DNA from: Prostheceraeus crozeri
Lineage: Eukaryota; Platyhelminthes; Polycladida; Euryleptidae
Assembly (NCBI GenBank): GCA_907163375.1
Contig: CAJQUW010003181.1
Coordinates: 248,001 to 312,000 of the forward strand
Direction of reading: 5' to 3'
Length of the DNA: 64,000 nucleotides
In this document: positions 11,055 through 22,073 of the stretch, piece after piece
How the letters are laid out: the number at the start of each line of letters is the position of its first letter
Numbering within the stretch: the first letter of the stretch is position 1
The notes under the pieces: model-generated
Told to the model about the DNA's origin: nothing
Databases searched by the model: none
The model's input: only the letters and a program-made list of their open reading frames with translations
Program-made: the position numbers and the translations under genes

Positions 11055-12010
11055 ACCCAAGTATTTGTATAATGTTTTTCTTTGTTGTAAGCCTTGGTAT
11101 ATTTCGAACTACTGTTTGGTCATCGTCAGAAGGAATGATGTAACAGGGAGACATTAATCAAAATTCATGTTGCAGAGAGAGAACAAAATGATATCTCTAT
11201 ACAAATGATGGAAATCACGGAGCTCGAAGGAGGATATAGGTCGATAGAATCAAAGATGGTCCCTTTTTTGTGTAACCGACTTTATCTTCGATTTTATCGA
11301 CTACACAGAATAGAGATCACAAAGGCTCACTTCCGTCCTTTCATTTTGTTTATCTCCCTATCCTAAATGAATTTTGAATTGTTTCTTCCTGCTAAATCCT
11401 TCCTGGGCAATCTTCAAGGCTTTGATGCCGTTCCTCACCTCACGTGTTCCGTCCTTCCACATGAAAGGAAGAGTACATGATACCTGTGTCCGGAAGGGTA
11501 TGATATACGGAAGAGAGACATGGGCTCTGAAAGTGGACAGTCAGCAACGTCTGGAGAGGGTGGAAATGCGCATGGTAAGGTAGATGTATGGCTCGAAGCG
11601 AAGTGACGACTTGAGGGATATGCTTAACATCGAAGCAATATCCGATGTCATCGTACAAAATCGACTCAGATGGCTTGGCCACGTGATGCGAAAAGAGCCC
11701 GAAGACTGCGTCCGCCAAGTGTTGACATGGAAAGTAGAGGGAAGAAGAAAAGGTCGACCTCGGAAGACATGGAGTGTTGCCGCTGATCTCAAGCAGAATG
11801 GTCTCAAACCGGATGACGCCAACGTTCGTCAACGCTGGCGCTCTGCGATCCACAGCATTGGGAAAATCGTCCAACCCTACGAAGTCGGAGAAAACGGACG
11901 TTAAATGCAGAAGTATAAGTATAATCCTTCCTTCTGACGATGACCAATGAGTTGTCCGAAATATATAAAAAGGCTTACAACAAAGAAAAACATTGTACAA
12001 ATACTTGGGT
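11055..12010. repeat. Inverted repeat pair flanking a LINE fragment
   Basis: About 80-bp arms at 11055-11134 and 11928-12010 are reverse complements with some divergence. Each carries, at its inner edge and reading outward, CTTCTGACGATGACC followed ~12 bases later by CGAAATAT, then a shared tail (GGCTTACAACAAAG). The outward-reading motif resembles a hammerhead core, but helix II does not pair well. It lies in the second UBE2S intron. Confidence 0.75.
11374..11904 (+). pseudogene. LINE (non-LTR) ORF2 C-terminal fragment
   Basis: Tail of a non-LTR retrotransposon polyprotein, antisense to UBE2S within its intron. Two in-register frames give IYGRETWAL, RLERVEMRMVR, then NRLRWLGHVMRK and GRRKGRPRKTW and a final RQRWRSAI. 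This is the region following the reverse transcriptase in RTE/CR1-like LINEs. The reverse transcriptase and endonuclease are absent, as in a 5'-truncated insertion. A stop lies at 11581-11583, between the two frames. Sequence after the ORF ends in short AAGTATAAGTATAA repeats, compatible with a LINE 3' tail. Confidence 0.82.
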
Positions 12011-13150
12011 TCCAAACGGACGATATTTATGAACTGATTCGAGGCCTCTTCGCATATCACGAATGTATCCCCATTTACCGAGCAAGACTCGGTCTAACAA
12101 TGTAGGCTGACTAAAGTATAACTGTCCAAAAGGTCAATCTCGATATCAAACTTTCAAGTTGAGGATCACTCCGTATGAAATTGACCAGTGAGAGAAAACT
12201 GTGGCGAAGGTCACCAGGTTATTTTTGGCAAGAAACCACCATATCTAAAGTAGTTCGCTCTAGATCTGTGTCCTTTGGTTTCTGCAGCTCTTCGAAAGAA
12301 GGATAGTCACAAACAATATCAAAAGTTCGCCTAAGTGATTTTTGAATGTGTCTATCTTTGGTTTGAGAAGTCCTTAGGGCCTGAAATTGCAAACGTGAGC
12401 TGATAAACATGCATCACGTAAGTAAGCACACACAATTTCAGCCATATTGGTATTTTAATTCCCTACCTGTAGCTCGATGATGATGGTTAAAAAGTTAATT
12501 AATTTTTTCTATCTCAAAATTTAATATAATTTCAAGTCATTGCTGACACCATGTAAATGCATATTCCCAATTTTACCTCATCAGCTATTTTTTGATGGTA
12601 TAATAGAAAGCCACGCGGTAGAATAAAGTGAATTTCTATGATCTAATTGTGGCTACATTCACGTGAAATAAGAATTTTTTCAAATGACATTTTTGGTCAT
12701 ACTCAACTTTGTGTTACAGTCATGAGATTACTTTTTCGACCGAACTTAGTTTACGGTGAGGTTTAGGCATGGTCATTAATATCCTATGAGCTTTACTGGC
12801 ATACATGCTCTGGAAGAGATGAAATTTTCGAGATGATTTGAGATACATTAGCCAAGTAGCTGTGATGTTTATTCACCCTCATCGGCATACCTGTCTACCT
12901 GTGTATTTATGTATCATTATCTCTTACGCAGATTTTCACCATAAAGACGGCCGTGTCAAGGAGATGTTACATAAAAATAATCTTTAGCAGGTATACATGA
13001 AAAATTTGAATCATAAACTACGATGATGTGAAGTATCAGATTTCTCAAGATTCATGTTTGATATTGAGTGCTCTTTTCACATCTGCTGATGCTTTTAGTG
13101 AAAAGTAGACCTGTGTTTTCTTTCTACTGTAAAACATTGCTTATACTTAC
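12011..13150. other. UBE2S intron sequence
   Basis: No repeat boundary is recognised. A coding-looking minus-strand stretch at 12219-12410 (with QTKDRHIQKSLRRTFDIV) has no family I can name and may be a decayed transposon piece. Confidence 0.4.
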
Positions 13151-13374
13151 ATTGAGACAGACTCAACACCATCGCCGGAATTGCTAGTTTTGTTTAGCGT
13201 GGACGATGATTGATTACCACATTTCTTCTGTTCCAATAGGTTCACTCGGGCATGAATGTCCGTAAAAAGACGAGCTCTTCTTGCGTATTCTTCATATTCC
13301 TCCAATAACAATCGTCCTGCCTCTTCGTTCAGCGCAGATTCGGGATTCGGGACGATAAGAAGACATTTGATTGT
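13151..13374 (-). CDS. UBE2S: UBE2S, middle coding exon (end of UBC fold)
   Basis: This exon encodes the C-terminal helices of the E2 UBC domain, starting [20 protein letters not shown] and continuing through [17 protein letters not shown], which is nearly identical to the human block. A Ser/Asn-rich linker follows. The acceptor reads TTTCACTTTTAG before the exon and the donor is GTAAGTAT after it. The exon has 74 codons plus two bases, in phase with both neighbours. No break is seen, and conservation here indicates a gene under selection. The flanking introns are 13.3 kb upstream and 2.2 kb downstream. Confidence 0.95.
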
Positions 13375-14695
13375 CTAAAAGTGAAATGTCTTGAATTCAG
13401 CTGGATTGTAGACTGGGACTCGGCTGGGATCTCAATATTTAACCAATTTCATTTTGGGATGGCATCCCTTCTGTCAATACAACGCACGATGCAGCGGAGT
13501 ACAAGCTAACTAAGATTTTGTATCACTGTGCAGATTTTAGGGAGTAGGTCTATTAGAGAGGAATCTATAAATTGCCTCAAGAAGCGAAGGCTATTGATGC
13601 AAGGCTTTCATGACAGTCAAATAAGTAAATCCAGACAGCTACGTGGCAAGAACTAATGAAAAGACTTACAGACAATAACCCTCACTTTTGTACCGTAACA
13701 TTTGAAGACGATGTTCTATGTCCAAAAATCTCAGAGATACAAATGCATCAGAGAAAAAGGAACATTTGCAATTCTGGATAAAATATAGACCAAATCCCAT
13801 CATGTAAATCACTTTTCCTGAATATATCCACCACTAAAAATTGACAAACGTAAGCGTATGTGAAGCTTGCGTAACCACACAGTGAAAACGTTTTTTCTTC
13901 ATATTTCCATTAAAAACTGCTTCTACTTTATTTATCAATTTCTGTCTCCTTATCACAAATATGGCTAAAAATACCATACGTTCACGGTCGTTTAAGGGAA
14001 ATTTAAGTTCAAAGGTAAAATTTGTTTCGCTGTGAAGCTAGCGGAACCACCCAGTGTAGCCAATTTCTCAGTCACGCAGACAGGCGCTGTAAATCAATTC
14101 TTGTAAGTACCGCAAATTTAATTCGTTACGCTGATCACAAGTCCATGCTTCATTTTTCATAACAATGCAGATTCAATGAGAAATCAGAGTTTTACTTTTT
14201 CTAGACTGATTAAGTTAGCGGAACTATTTTCTAACCTTAGGATTTCTCCTCAAATTCTGCCTACTCATGCTAATTCACAGATCCTAATAACGAATCTGCA
14301 ATCAGATTTACGATATTAGCACCTCAATTCATGCAAAAATTGCTTCAAAAAACCCCAGAATGGTTCAGAGGAACCGCTTCTACCGAAGTTGAATTTATCA
14401 ATAACAACAGCGAAATATGAGGTTCAAACCAGCAAGAGTATAGGCATATTTTGATGAGAAATTTCCATGCTTGAAAAAGGGTCTCGATAAATTCAAAATC
14501 AGATTGTAGAATAAGTAGGCGGAATCACTTTAATCTCCAATGGCTGAGTGTCACAAGAACAAAAGCAGATTTGTGAAATCTGAGCACGGGTCAGTGGTCA
14601 GGAGGCTGAAATTTGTAAATTAGAAGCAGTTTTGAATGGAAGTATGTTGGTGGAAAGATGCCCTCTGACTTTAACTGATTAATCACAACAATTCC

Positions 14696-14750
14696 TTGGC
14701 AGCCGTAGACGCTACGTTTCGCCCTACAATAGCTCGTCAGTACGAGTCGG
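14696..14750 (-). ncRNA. Hammerhead ribozyme, type I-like, short helix III
   Basis: Minus strand, 5' to 3': helix I strand ending CGTA, conserved CTGACGA (14734-14740), helix II with TTGTA loop (14721-14733), GAAA (14717-14720), a three-pair helix III (A-CG, loop TAG, CG-T), then GTC and the helix I return TACG. All invariant core bases of the family (CUGANGA, GAAA, UH at the cleavage site) are present. Predicted cleavage lies between 14708 and 14707. Helix II has only two Watson-Crick pairs plus a wobble, so activity is uncertain. The same minimal helix III occurs in the Schistosoma satellite ribozymes. Confidence 0.75.
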
Positions 14751-14781
14751 AATGCCAAAAGTAGCTAAAAATACACTCAGT

Positions 14782-14832
14782 TCGAGCCCTACTGGCGAGC
14801 CCTTGTAGGGCGAAACGCAGCGTCTACAGCTG
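14782..14832 (+). ncRNA. Degenerate hammerhead ribozyme motif
   Basis: Plus-strand partner in the opposite arm. CTGGCGA (14792-14798) has G in place of the invariant A of CUGANGA. Helix II is perfect (GCCC, loop TTGTA, GGGC at 14799-14811), GAAA is at 14812-14815, helix III is A-CG, loop CAG, CG-T, and the cleavage triplet GTC ends at 14824. Helix I has a mismatch at its third pair. It is likely inactive because of the core change. Confidence 0.65.
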
Positions 14833-15575
14833 CCAATAAATTGTTGTGATTAATCTGCTCAAGTCTGAGGACATCTTTCTATTCAATGCCCAGGCCAACT
14901 GGCACTGCAATCTTTATAGAAATATGTTGACAATAAAATGGTTCAGCTTCGCACGTGAGAGTTGTTTCAGCAGAGAATCTGAAATTCCTAAAAATCGTAA
15001 AATTAGCTTTTCTCGGTAAATACTGAACCACATGAGATCGGACAACAAACTGTGATCAGTAATTTGTAGAAATTCTCTACAAGAATTGAATTTCAAATTC
15101 TGCCAACTTCACATCGGAATCATTCGAAAATATTTGCAGTACATCCTTGTAAAGCGGGAGAATTTTATAATCTGATTGCAGGTTCGAGATTAGAAGCTTC
15201 AAATTCGCATGGGCATAAGGAGAAATTCACAAGATTAGAAAATAGTTCCGCTGGCTTCTATCGGGAGAATTTATCTTCTAATAGATACAGGCTTTTTTGA
15301 AACGCTGACTAGATTTTCCAGTTGAAATTTACTGTAGTCTATGGTTTATCAAGACGAAATGTTCCCTTTACCATGAAGCATCTGTATCTCAAAGAAGTAG
15401 TCTATCCGGTGTCGGGTTTAAAAGTGAAGTGCAAATGGACGGCCTAAGGAGTTGAGTGGAAAATAGGGCAAGTTTTATGAAGACATTCTTCGTGTAGTTA
15501 TTGACACGCACCTTCAACGCAATGCTCTCCAACAAGAAATCAGACGGCACATTGATGCATTAACACAATCTTTCC

Positions 15576-16133
15576 TTGTCGACTAAATTTTCAGTTTTAT
15601 ATCCTTCCCGTCGAGGCCTATTTCAAGGAAGCTCCAATTTTTTAAATTTATTTTTTAAAAAAATTAAAGAAATAAGCCTTGCTGCTATAGATATTGGCAG
15701 TACGATACGAAAACTTCACATACGAAACAAGGACCATTTGACACAACAAAGTTCGTCAGTACATAGACATTTAATACATTGTCAATTGGAACAAAATAAT
15801 AACTGGAGAACAAACGTAAGAGTGATCGGACATCACAAAGATCCCATCAAACTCCGATTTCTTGAAAGCATAATAATTCAACAAAGAAAGCCGACCATTA
15901 ATTCCCACGAAGGGAGCTGTGCACTGGATAATTTAATTATTTGATACTATGTACCTTCCTGGACTTTTCTATCCATCTCTTTGACTTTTAAACATTTTTG
16001 TATTTTACTATGTTAATAGGTCCAACCACTTATACTTTTGACAAAGCCGGTAGTGGCGAAAGCTAAAGAGGAGAGAAAATAGAATTTTAAATAAAACAGC
16101 AGCAAGGCTTATTTCTTTAATTTTTTAAAAAAC
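15576..16133 (+). mobile_element. Penelope-like retroelement 3' fragment (GIY-YIG region)
   Basis: A frame at 15576-15944 resembles the end of the GIY-YIG-type endonuclease domain found in Penelope-like elements: R.KDHLTQ, SSVHRHLIHC, VRVIGHHKD, then LRFLESIIIQQRKPTIN. Reverse transcriptase is absent, so this is a broken end piece. It is framed by inverted copies of TTAAAGAAATAAGCCTTGC (15651-15686 and 16098-16133). After the stop, TGACAAAGCCGGTAGTGGCG and AAAGCT form a hairpin-like motif. Penelope-like elements are known for direct or inverted terminal repeats. Family assignment is from motif pattern only. Confidence 0.55.
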
Positions 16134-16504
16134 TATACAATGCTGCTTAGATCAAATGAACAAACACCTTTTTACATTTAAATTTATTGTTATCATAAAC
16201 TGCGTGTTGAAGCAGGTCAAAGAGCTTCTGACGAAAAACAGTCTGAGAAGTCCGTCTAATACAGGCTCTGTGAGATGCAAGCTTTTGAGTCCACTAACTA
16301 CAACTTGGGCCACCGTCTACAATTCTGGTTTAAGGAGGCACTGAGTACAAATGGAACCGGGTTACTATCTTGCGCCGGGTCACCGGGTCAGTATTCAAAA
16401 ATGGTTCGCAGGCAACGAATTTCCACAAAGAAAGAGAAAACGGCTGCTGTACTTAGCTGATCACGTCACGCCGCTGTTCAGCTGTCGAAGTGAAGAGGAG
16501 GTGT

Positions 16505-17585
16505 CTTGTGTAAACCATATTGTTTGTGATGCTAATTTGCGACATGAACTTGCTCCTGGTCGTCTGTGCTTATTATATTTTTTCTTCACAGTGACTAAGT
16601 CTCGTCGTAATAGTTCTGCGACCCTCTGACAGCAAGTTTGATGGTTCATATGTCTTCAGTTAAACAGGGGAATCAAATGAGAGTTACACTTAATTTGTAA
16701 TTAGAAAAACACAGAAATTATAGTATGAGTCCGATAGTTCTCCCTCAGCAGCATAGTTAGTGGTGACAGTAGCTGTCGATAGAGAACTTTCAATCGAGCT
16801 GCTATATAATTATTTTATTGACGTGTTGGAAGCAATATTTCTCAGGACGGGACATTTCCATCAACAGACACAAATCTCAGAAAGAAGAAACACCAATTAA
16901 GGTAAAAAGATGAAAGGCAGCATAAATCTTAATAACATAATGGATGCTGGTAATCATCTTCGTTATCAATGCATGTAATTATTGAGATCTTATTACCTTA
17001 GCTGATCGGAAATGCAGGTTAATGATATCAGAATATCTCTAGCAGTCAATAGCATTCTAACCTCTCGAGTCATGCAGATAAATATATTGTTGGACATTGA
17101 GTTAACTTTTATATCTATGTGTGAGTTAGCAGTGTTGGAGCATAGATTGCTGAGCGAATGGCTGATTGCATGTGCATAAGAATCTATGTTGCTGTAGTAA
17201 TGGATATCTTGCATGACTGCATTAGTATGATGATATCTGTGATGTAATTTGTATGAATGCTAGTTGTCGATACGCGGCAGTTTGAATTTTGCTGCTATTC
17301 GATATTGGTGATGCTGACCAGTATCATGCTGACCAGTTTGTTGACCAGTAGGTCAGCCAGTAGAAGAGGAAGTCCATTCGTAGTACAAGCTTCGAATCGC
17401 ATTGTTTTTGCTCGTACATTTCGGGACGTAAGGTAGCTACCGCGTTACGACAAAATTGAATGTCCAAAACCAATTTTGCTGACCAGTTTGTCAACAACCA
17501 AAACGATTGCGACTAGACGTTGGCAAAAAAATAAGCACATGCGACCAGGAGCAAGTTTGATGAACATCACATTGTGGTACACACC
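16505..17585. repeat. Inverted repeat pair around ~0.9 kb
   Basis: 16550-16590 and 17515-17552 are reverse complements (AATAAGCACA and CGACCAGGAGCAAGT are shared), with weaker similarity extending to ~75 bases each. Both sides read as coding-like stretches in mirror orientation (HRRPGASS on the minus strand, HMRPGASL on the plus strand). The parent element is not recognised. Confidence 0.55.
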
Positions 17586-18942
17586 ACGCGCATTCTATTG
17601 TAATACATGTACAACTGAAGATTGTTGTAAGGTCACACGTCAAAATAAGTTAATTTCCCAAAATAGGTCGTATATCGGATACGGTAGGTGCAGACCGGAT
17701 CATAGGTTAAAAATCGATCCTGATAAAATTTTCTTCAAAAAATCACAATAGTTAGAATGGGCCAACATTTCATCACTAGAAAGGTACCGTTGGAAGCGAT
17801 CGAGATTGTGATACTGCTGACGAAGTCATTGTCGAAGTGGGCACATTGAACATGTTTCTGATCTTTTCTCGATAGTTTCAAATAGTCGATCGATGAAATT
17901 CTCGATAGCTGATAGTAGTCTATTTCAAATGAGCCAAAATCAAACTCAGATGAAAACTTGAGGGCATGTTAAGCAATTTGTAAATTATTGGATATTTCTG
18001 TGGCTTTTTTCTTTTCCTCACAATTGAATTTGAAAATTTCTACCAATGTGGTTCACACATTGAGTCACCTTTATTTCTTACTCTCTTGCTCAACCTTGTA
18101 AGACTTTATGTATCAGACTCAAGTTCAGCTCCCTTCAGTTCATGAATCAACAAAATTCGTAGATTAAGGTTTTTTTGGCAATAAGTACGTCAAATTTCTG
18201 AGAAAAAATGTTCAGGATCCATCAGGGTTCTGAATCATCAATTAACACAGGCATATATGTGAGGCATGAGCAGGTCTAGGTAAGAAATCTGTTAGATCAT
18301 TAAAAACCAATGCAAGAAGCATAAATAATTCTGTTTGTTTGAGGGAAGTCTCTGTGCATTTAAAACCATGTCATGTTGATTGAGTTCACTGACTTATCAA
18401 TTTAGGGTTTATATGAAAATCGGGAAATTTACTACGCTTTGCCACATATTTTCTAGTTTTGACTGCCTCTATTATAATTATTGATTATTGAAGTATTAGC
18501 CTATTAAATAAATGGGAAGTGACTCGATCATTTTCTAGATAATCTGAGGAATGATTCTATTCACTTGTTTGGTTTTGCACCAAACTGCATCCGTTGTTAA
18601 TAGATTATTTAAAGTTACTACTCCTGTCAATAGATCGTGCAGTATCCATGAAATTTATCATGAGAGTTGTCGTATTTCTATGATACATGTAACATATAGA
18701 ATTATGGGACTTATCTCTATTTAATGTCATTGCATGGTTTCTTCTATCATATCGCCCTAGCATGCTTCTTAGGCATCCTTCCTTGCTCTCAAAAATAGCT
18801 ACCAGTACAACACACTAATGAATGCTGCAAATGCTTAAACATTTCTAAATAATCAATACAGATTAATCTTATCAATGTCTCCACGATTACACGTCAAAAC
18901 TTACAAATAACTTTGTTAAAAAAAGAAAATGTGAGTATCAAA
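17586..18942. other. No recognisable feature
   Basis: AT-rich intronic sequence of UBE2S. No repeat boundary or coding stretch is supported. Confidence 0.4.
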
Positions 18943-19380
18943 GTGGGGCACTCAAACCAGGTTCAAAATGCCCTTCTCAGGTTGTTCAATGCAGGAATCA
19001 TCAAGAATTGATTGAATGCCTACATCAAATAATTGATTGCTATGAAATCTCAATTACAATAAATTGATTGCTCACGAATGCCAACATAAATTAATTGATT
19101 GGAAAGAGTAATCAAACTGCAATCAGTTTTTGATAATCCCTGGTTCACGGTGCCCCACATCGCTAGACATTCTAAAACGAGTTCGCAAGAAAAATTGGCT
19201 GTGAAATTGACATTCTATATTTCACTAGATAAATATATATTATTAGATTGAAGAATAGTAAACAAAATGCTGTCCAATGAAAATATACTTAGGATTTTGG
19301 CCAGATTAAAACAAAAGTTGTTTGGAATTATCTGAGGCAACATGTTTCGAAGATATGACTGGTGGTTCGATGTGCCCCAC
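18943..19380. repeat. TIR-like GTGGGGCAC ends, three copies
   Basis: GTGGGGCAC at 18943-18951 faces GTGCCCCAC at 19150-19158. Both are followed inward by an AACCAGG word, which outlines a ~216-bp TIR element. A third GTGCCCCAC at 19372-19380 may be the end of a larger or second copy. Between them, ATTGATTG words recur. Superfamily unknown. Confidence 0.5.
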
Positions 19381-19666
19381 CCTCCACTACCCCCCGCATC
19401 CAACTCTATGCCTGCATCTTCGAAGCCATTGCATGAGATATGTCAGATCTTTCGTACTCTATAAAATTATAGTTATATGTTTTCTACTGATTGAATCACA
19501 GAAGTAGTAATGCACTGTCAGGTTGATTTTCAGAAGATAATTGATCTAATTACCGGAAATTCATGATAGTGTTCCAAGAAGTATGAAATTAGGAAAATGG
19601 CCTTAAAATCCTGTTCGATATCCGGTTTTACTCGAAGTGACTTTAGGATTGTATCTAATCCATAAA

Positions 19667-19792
19667 AGGTTATATGTAATAGATAATGCATAGATTTGAG
19701 GTCATTATTGCTACAATTAGCGAGAGCCGAAGGCTCGAGGTTATTATGACAAATAATGACCGAAGAAATCTATGCATTATCTGTTATAACCT
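19667..19792. repeat. Palindromic hairpin element, 126 bp
   Basis: Arms 19667-19709 and 19752-19792 pair over most of their length (AGATAATGCATAGAT is shared). The loop carries its own small hairpin, GAGCC-GAA-GGCTC (about 19724-19736). It is a MITE-like or hairpin-forming sequence with no visible target duplication. Confidence 0.75.
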
Positions 19793-20811
19793 GCTTCGTG
19801 GAACTTATTAACCTGTGGACATAGAAAGCCTTACAATGTCATGCATTATATCTACATATTCGAATGCTACAAAGAGAAAAGACAGTTATTAAATGATTGA
19901 AAATAGCATGCAGATTTCTATGGGCTAGCAGCACATTTCTGCTGCCAGATATCTTTCATTTCTACGCATAACAGATGTCATTCATGCTTCAAGTCAATAC
20001 GGTGCCAATTCTATGATTCTCTACATCAAATTTTAGATCTTTTGTACATGCCATGAATTTTGCTTATCGCATTATTTTCTTGATAATAGTGTAAATAGTG
20101 TCTATAGTAACTATACACTGTGTAAACTATGGTGTAAATATTCGAAATATATTGACCAACTTTTTGTACGACTTTGATAAATTTACAATAAATAATTTGA
20201 CTCTCTTCCAAACCTACTTTCAATCATCATGAACAGTCAAGGCATATTTCCTCAGTTACTAAAGTCAAGAAGAGTTTAAAAAACCAAATTGGCGATCGTG
20301 TTATGAAAGCAAAGCAAGAAGAATTCGATCCACGCAAATTCCTCTGGTTTGAAAAGGTCTACTGAGAGCGTTGAAAATTGCTAAGTTACATTTAATGAAT
20401 AAGTCTATATCCCATTAGACGTACAAAATCTGATTTTATCTTAGGTGTGAAATTCTGTCTATATTCCATTGTAAATTCTATCCTAATTCCATTTTCATGT
20501 ATTGGCAGTGTGATAGATAATGAAACTCTTCGAATGGCGGTGACTTTTCGCAATTTTGTCGAGAATTCAACTTCACCTGAGGTGACATGGTTGACAAATG
20601 TGAACGGCATACTCTAACTTGTCGATATAGTGCGAGATGCAGTCACTGCTAGTCCAGGAGCTAGCATGAAGTTATGCAGGGAGCGCGGGCGTACCTTTCA
20701 CATAGCATAAGATACCTCTTGACTACTGCAGATCACTCTCTTTCATCTAAGAGATCTTTCGAAGCAAATGGACGAACTGCAAGCGTTCTCAGATCATCGT
20801 ATCCAGACAGG
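19793..20811. other. No recognisable feature
   Basis: AT-rich UBE2S intron sequence. Nothing is supported. Confidence 0.4.
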
Positions 20812-21240
20812 ATATGAAACTTCGGTACTTCTATTCTTCCCCCCACATTTCTGTTGTTGACACCGGAAGTGTTGCATCGTCAACGATCTTCTCTTGCTCC
20901 TACGGGCAGTCTTACTAACGCTGCACACCTTTAAGTGTGTAAAACTCCTCTTATCTGACTTGTAGAACAGTACAGCCTCAGAATTAGATAACTGCTCGTC
21001 ATTTGTCTGTAGACAACAATCACACGAAGTTCATGATCACAGCTGTACCTTGTATTCTAACTGAGCATCCAAGGGACCAATCCTTCATCCCAGGGTTCAA
21101 GTTATGACTTCTCAGTCGTGTTGTAGTGTCACTCAGTAACAGGCCAAGTCTATTCTAAAACCAATGTGACTAATTTTGGCAAAATTTGATGATTTTGGGA
21201 AACTTGGAAAATGTGGGGGGGGGAAAGAAGTACTGAAACT
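20812..21240. repeat. Inverted repeat ends around a C-rich/G-rich tract
   Basis: 20812-20848 (GAAACTTC.GTACTTCT, then a C run and ACAT) is the reverse complement of 21210-21245. The right copy is the 3' end of the LINE fragment that follows it, so the left copy is probably the tail of a second LINE copy in opposite orientation. Confidence 0.55.
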
Positions 21241-21480
21241 TCTTCTTACTCGTTTAACGTCCACATTTTCCCATGTATGAGGTCGGACGACTGATTGGTC
21301 TTCTCCACTCATCTCTATTCATCGCAAGCGACTCATCAATCTTTAGGTGCTTCAGATCTTCCATGATACACTCCATGTTTTTGTTGGTCTCCCAGCTGGC
21401 CGCGGAAGTGACATCCTCATCTCCTCCACTTCTTCACTTCTTTCAGAATGCCATCGCCTGATCTTCTCAAATGACCAAAC
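21225..21480 (-). pseudogene. LINE ORF2 C-terminal fragment
   Basis: Minus-strand end of a non-LTR retrotransposon protein: MSLPRPAGRPTKTW in one frame, then in the next CIMEDLKHLKIDESLAMNRD, EWRRPISRPTSYMGKC and a stop. GRPTKTW followed by DL..L..DESLA.NR.EWR is the typical final segment of RTE/CR1-like LINE proteins. A frameshift separates the two parts, and only the last ~85 residues remain. It lies in the long UBE2S intron, in the same direction as the gene. Confidence 0.72.
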
Positions 21481-22073
21481 CAAATTAGCAAGGGCTAACC
21501 TTAGGCGAAACACAGTTAATAATGAATTAAATCACAAATCAAACTATTCAGCAAGTAAAACCAATGTGAAAAATAAGAATAAAACACAAATGTAAATGTT
21601 GAAAATATTCAAATGGTAGGTAATGAAAAAAAGTACTGTGTAAATATAAGTAGAGTGAGAAAAAAAATTGATGACTAACTCGAGAACTCCTGCCTGCCTG
21701 CCACACTGTGCGCTGGGCAGTGTAGTAATTGCGGAAATTGCTTATAGGTATTGACAGAACTTAATCTGCAGGTCCGGTCGCCCAGATGCTTGTATATGTC
21801 AATTGCGTCAGAATGAAATTTAATGCTTTGATTGTGGAGAAGATGAAGTAGAAGATAACGATAAGTGAAAAGAATTTGATCCCTCAAAAGGACCCATGTG
21901 GCGTTCCCTACAGGTTAAAGGAAATAACAACTACAACAGATTACCTAATTGAAAAAATGTGCAATTGAGGTCATCAGCAGGAACTTAGGTAAGGATTCGC
22001 GTTTCGGCCCCTACTCCTGAACGCTCAAACTCACCCACGCAATCTTCACAACAGGAAGAAGCATTGTTGATTT
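21481..22073. other. No recognisable feature
   Basis: Intronic sequence with no supported gene or repeat boundary. Confidence 0.4.

Larger units (their letters stand above)
14652..14885. repeat. Inverted repeat carrying two head-to-head hammerhead motifs
   Basis: Arms of roughly 100 bp (14652-14752 and about 14780-14885) share GATTAATCACAACAATT, TGGCAGC, GTAGACGCT and CGTTTCGCCCTACAA as reverse complements. The spacer is ~30 bases. Each arm holds one hammerhead-like core reading outward. Confidence 0.88.
13830..15330. repeat. Imperfect palindromic block with degenerate tandem units
   Basis: Diverged units marked by (T/C)TAGCGGAACCAC-like words occur near 13867, 14038, 14216 and 14516, about 170-300 bases apart. 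The stretch 14214-14310 matches the reverse complement of about 15140-15262, and the two sides meet in the tight inverted repeat at 14652-14885. The block lies in the first UBE2S intron. It could be the body of a retrozyme- or Penelope-like repeat, but its limits are approximate. Confidence 0.5.

Noticed and set aside
11926-11965. CTGACGATGACC...CGAAA as an active hammerhead
   Set aside because: Helix II does not pair in register and no cleavage triplet with a helix III return is present; kept only as a look-alike motif.
17811-17840. CTGACGAAGTCATTGTCGAAG as a hammerhead core
   Set aside because: GAAG replaces the invariant GAAA and no flanking helices form.
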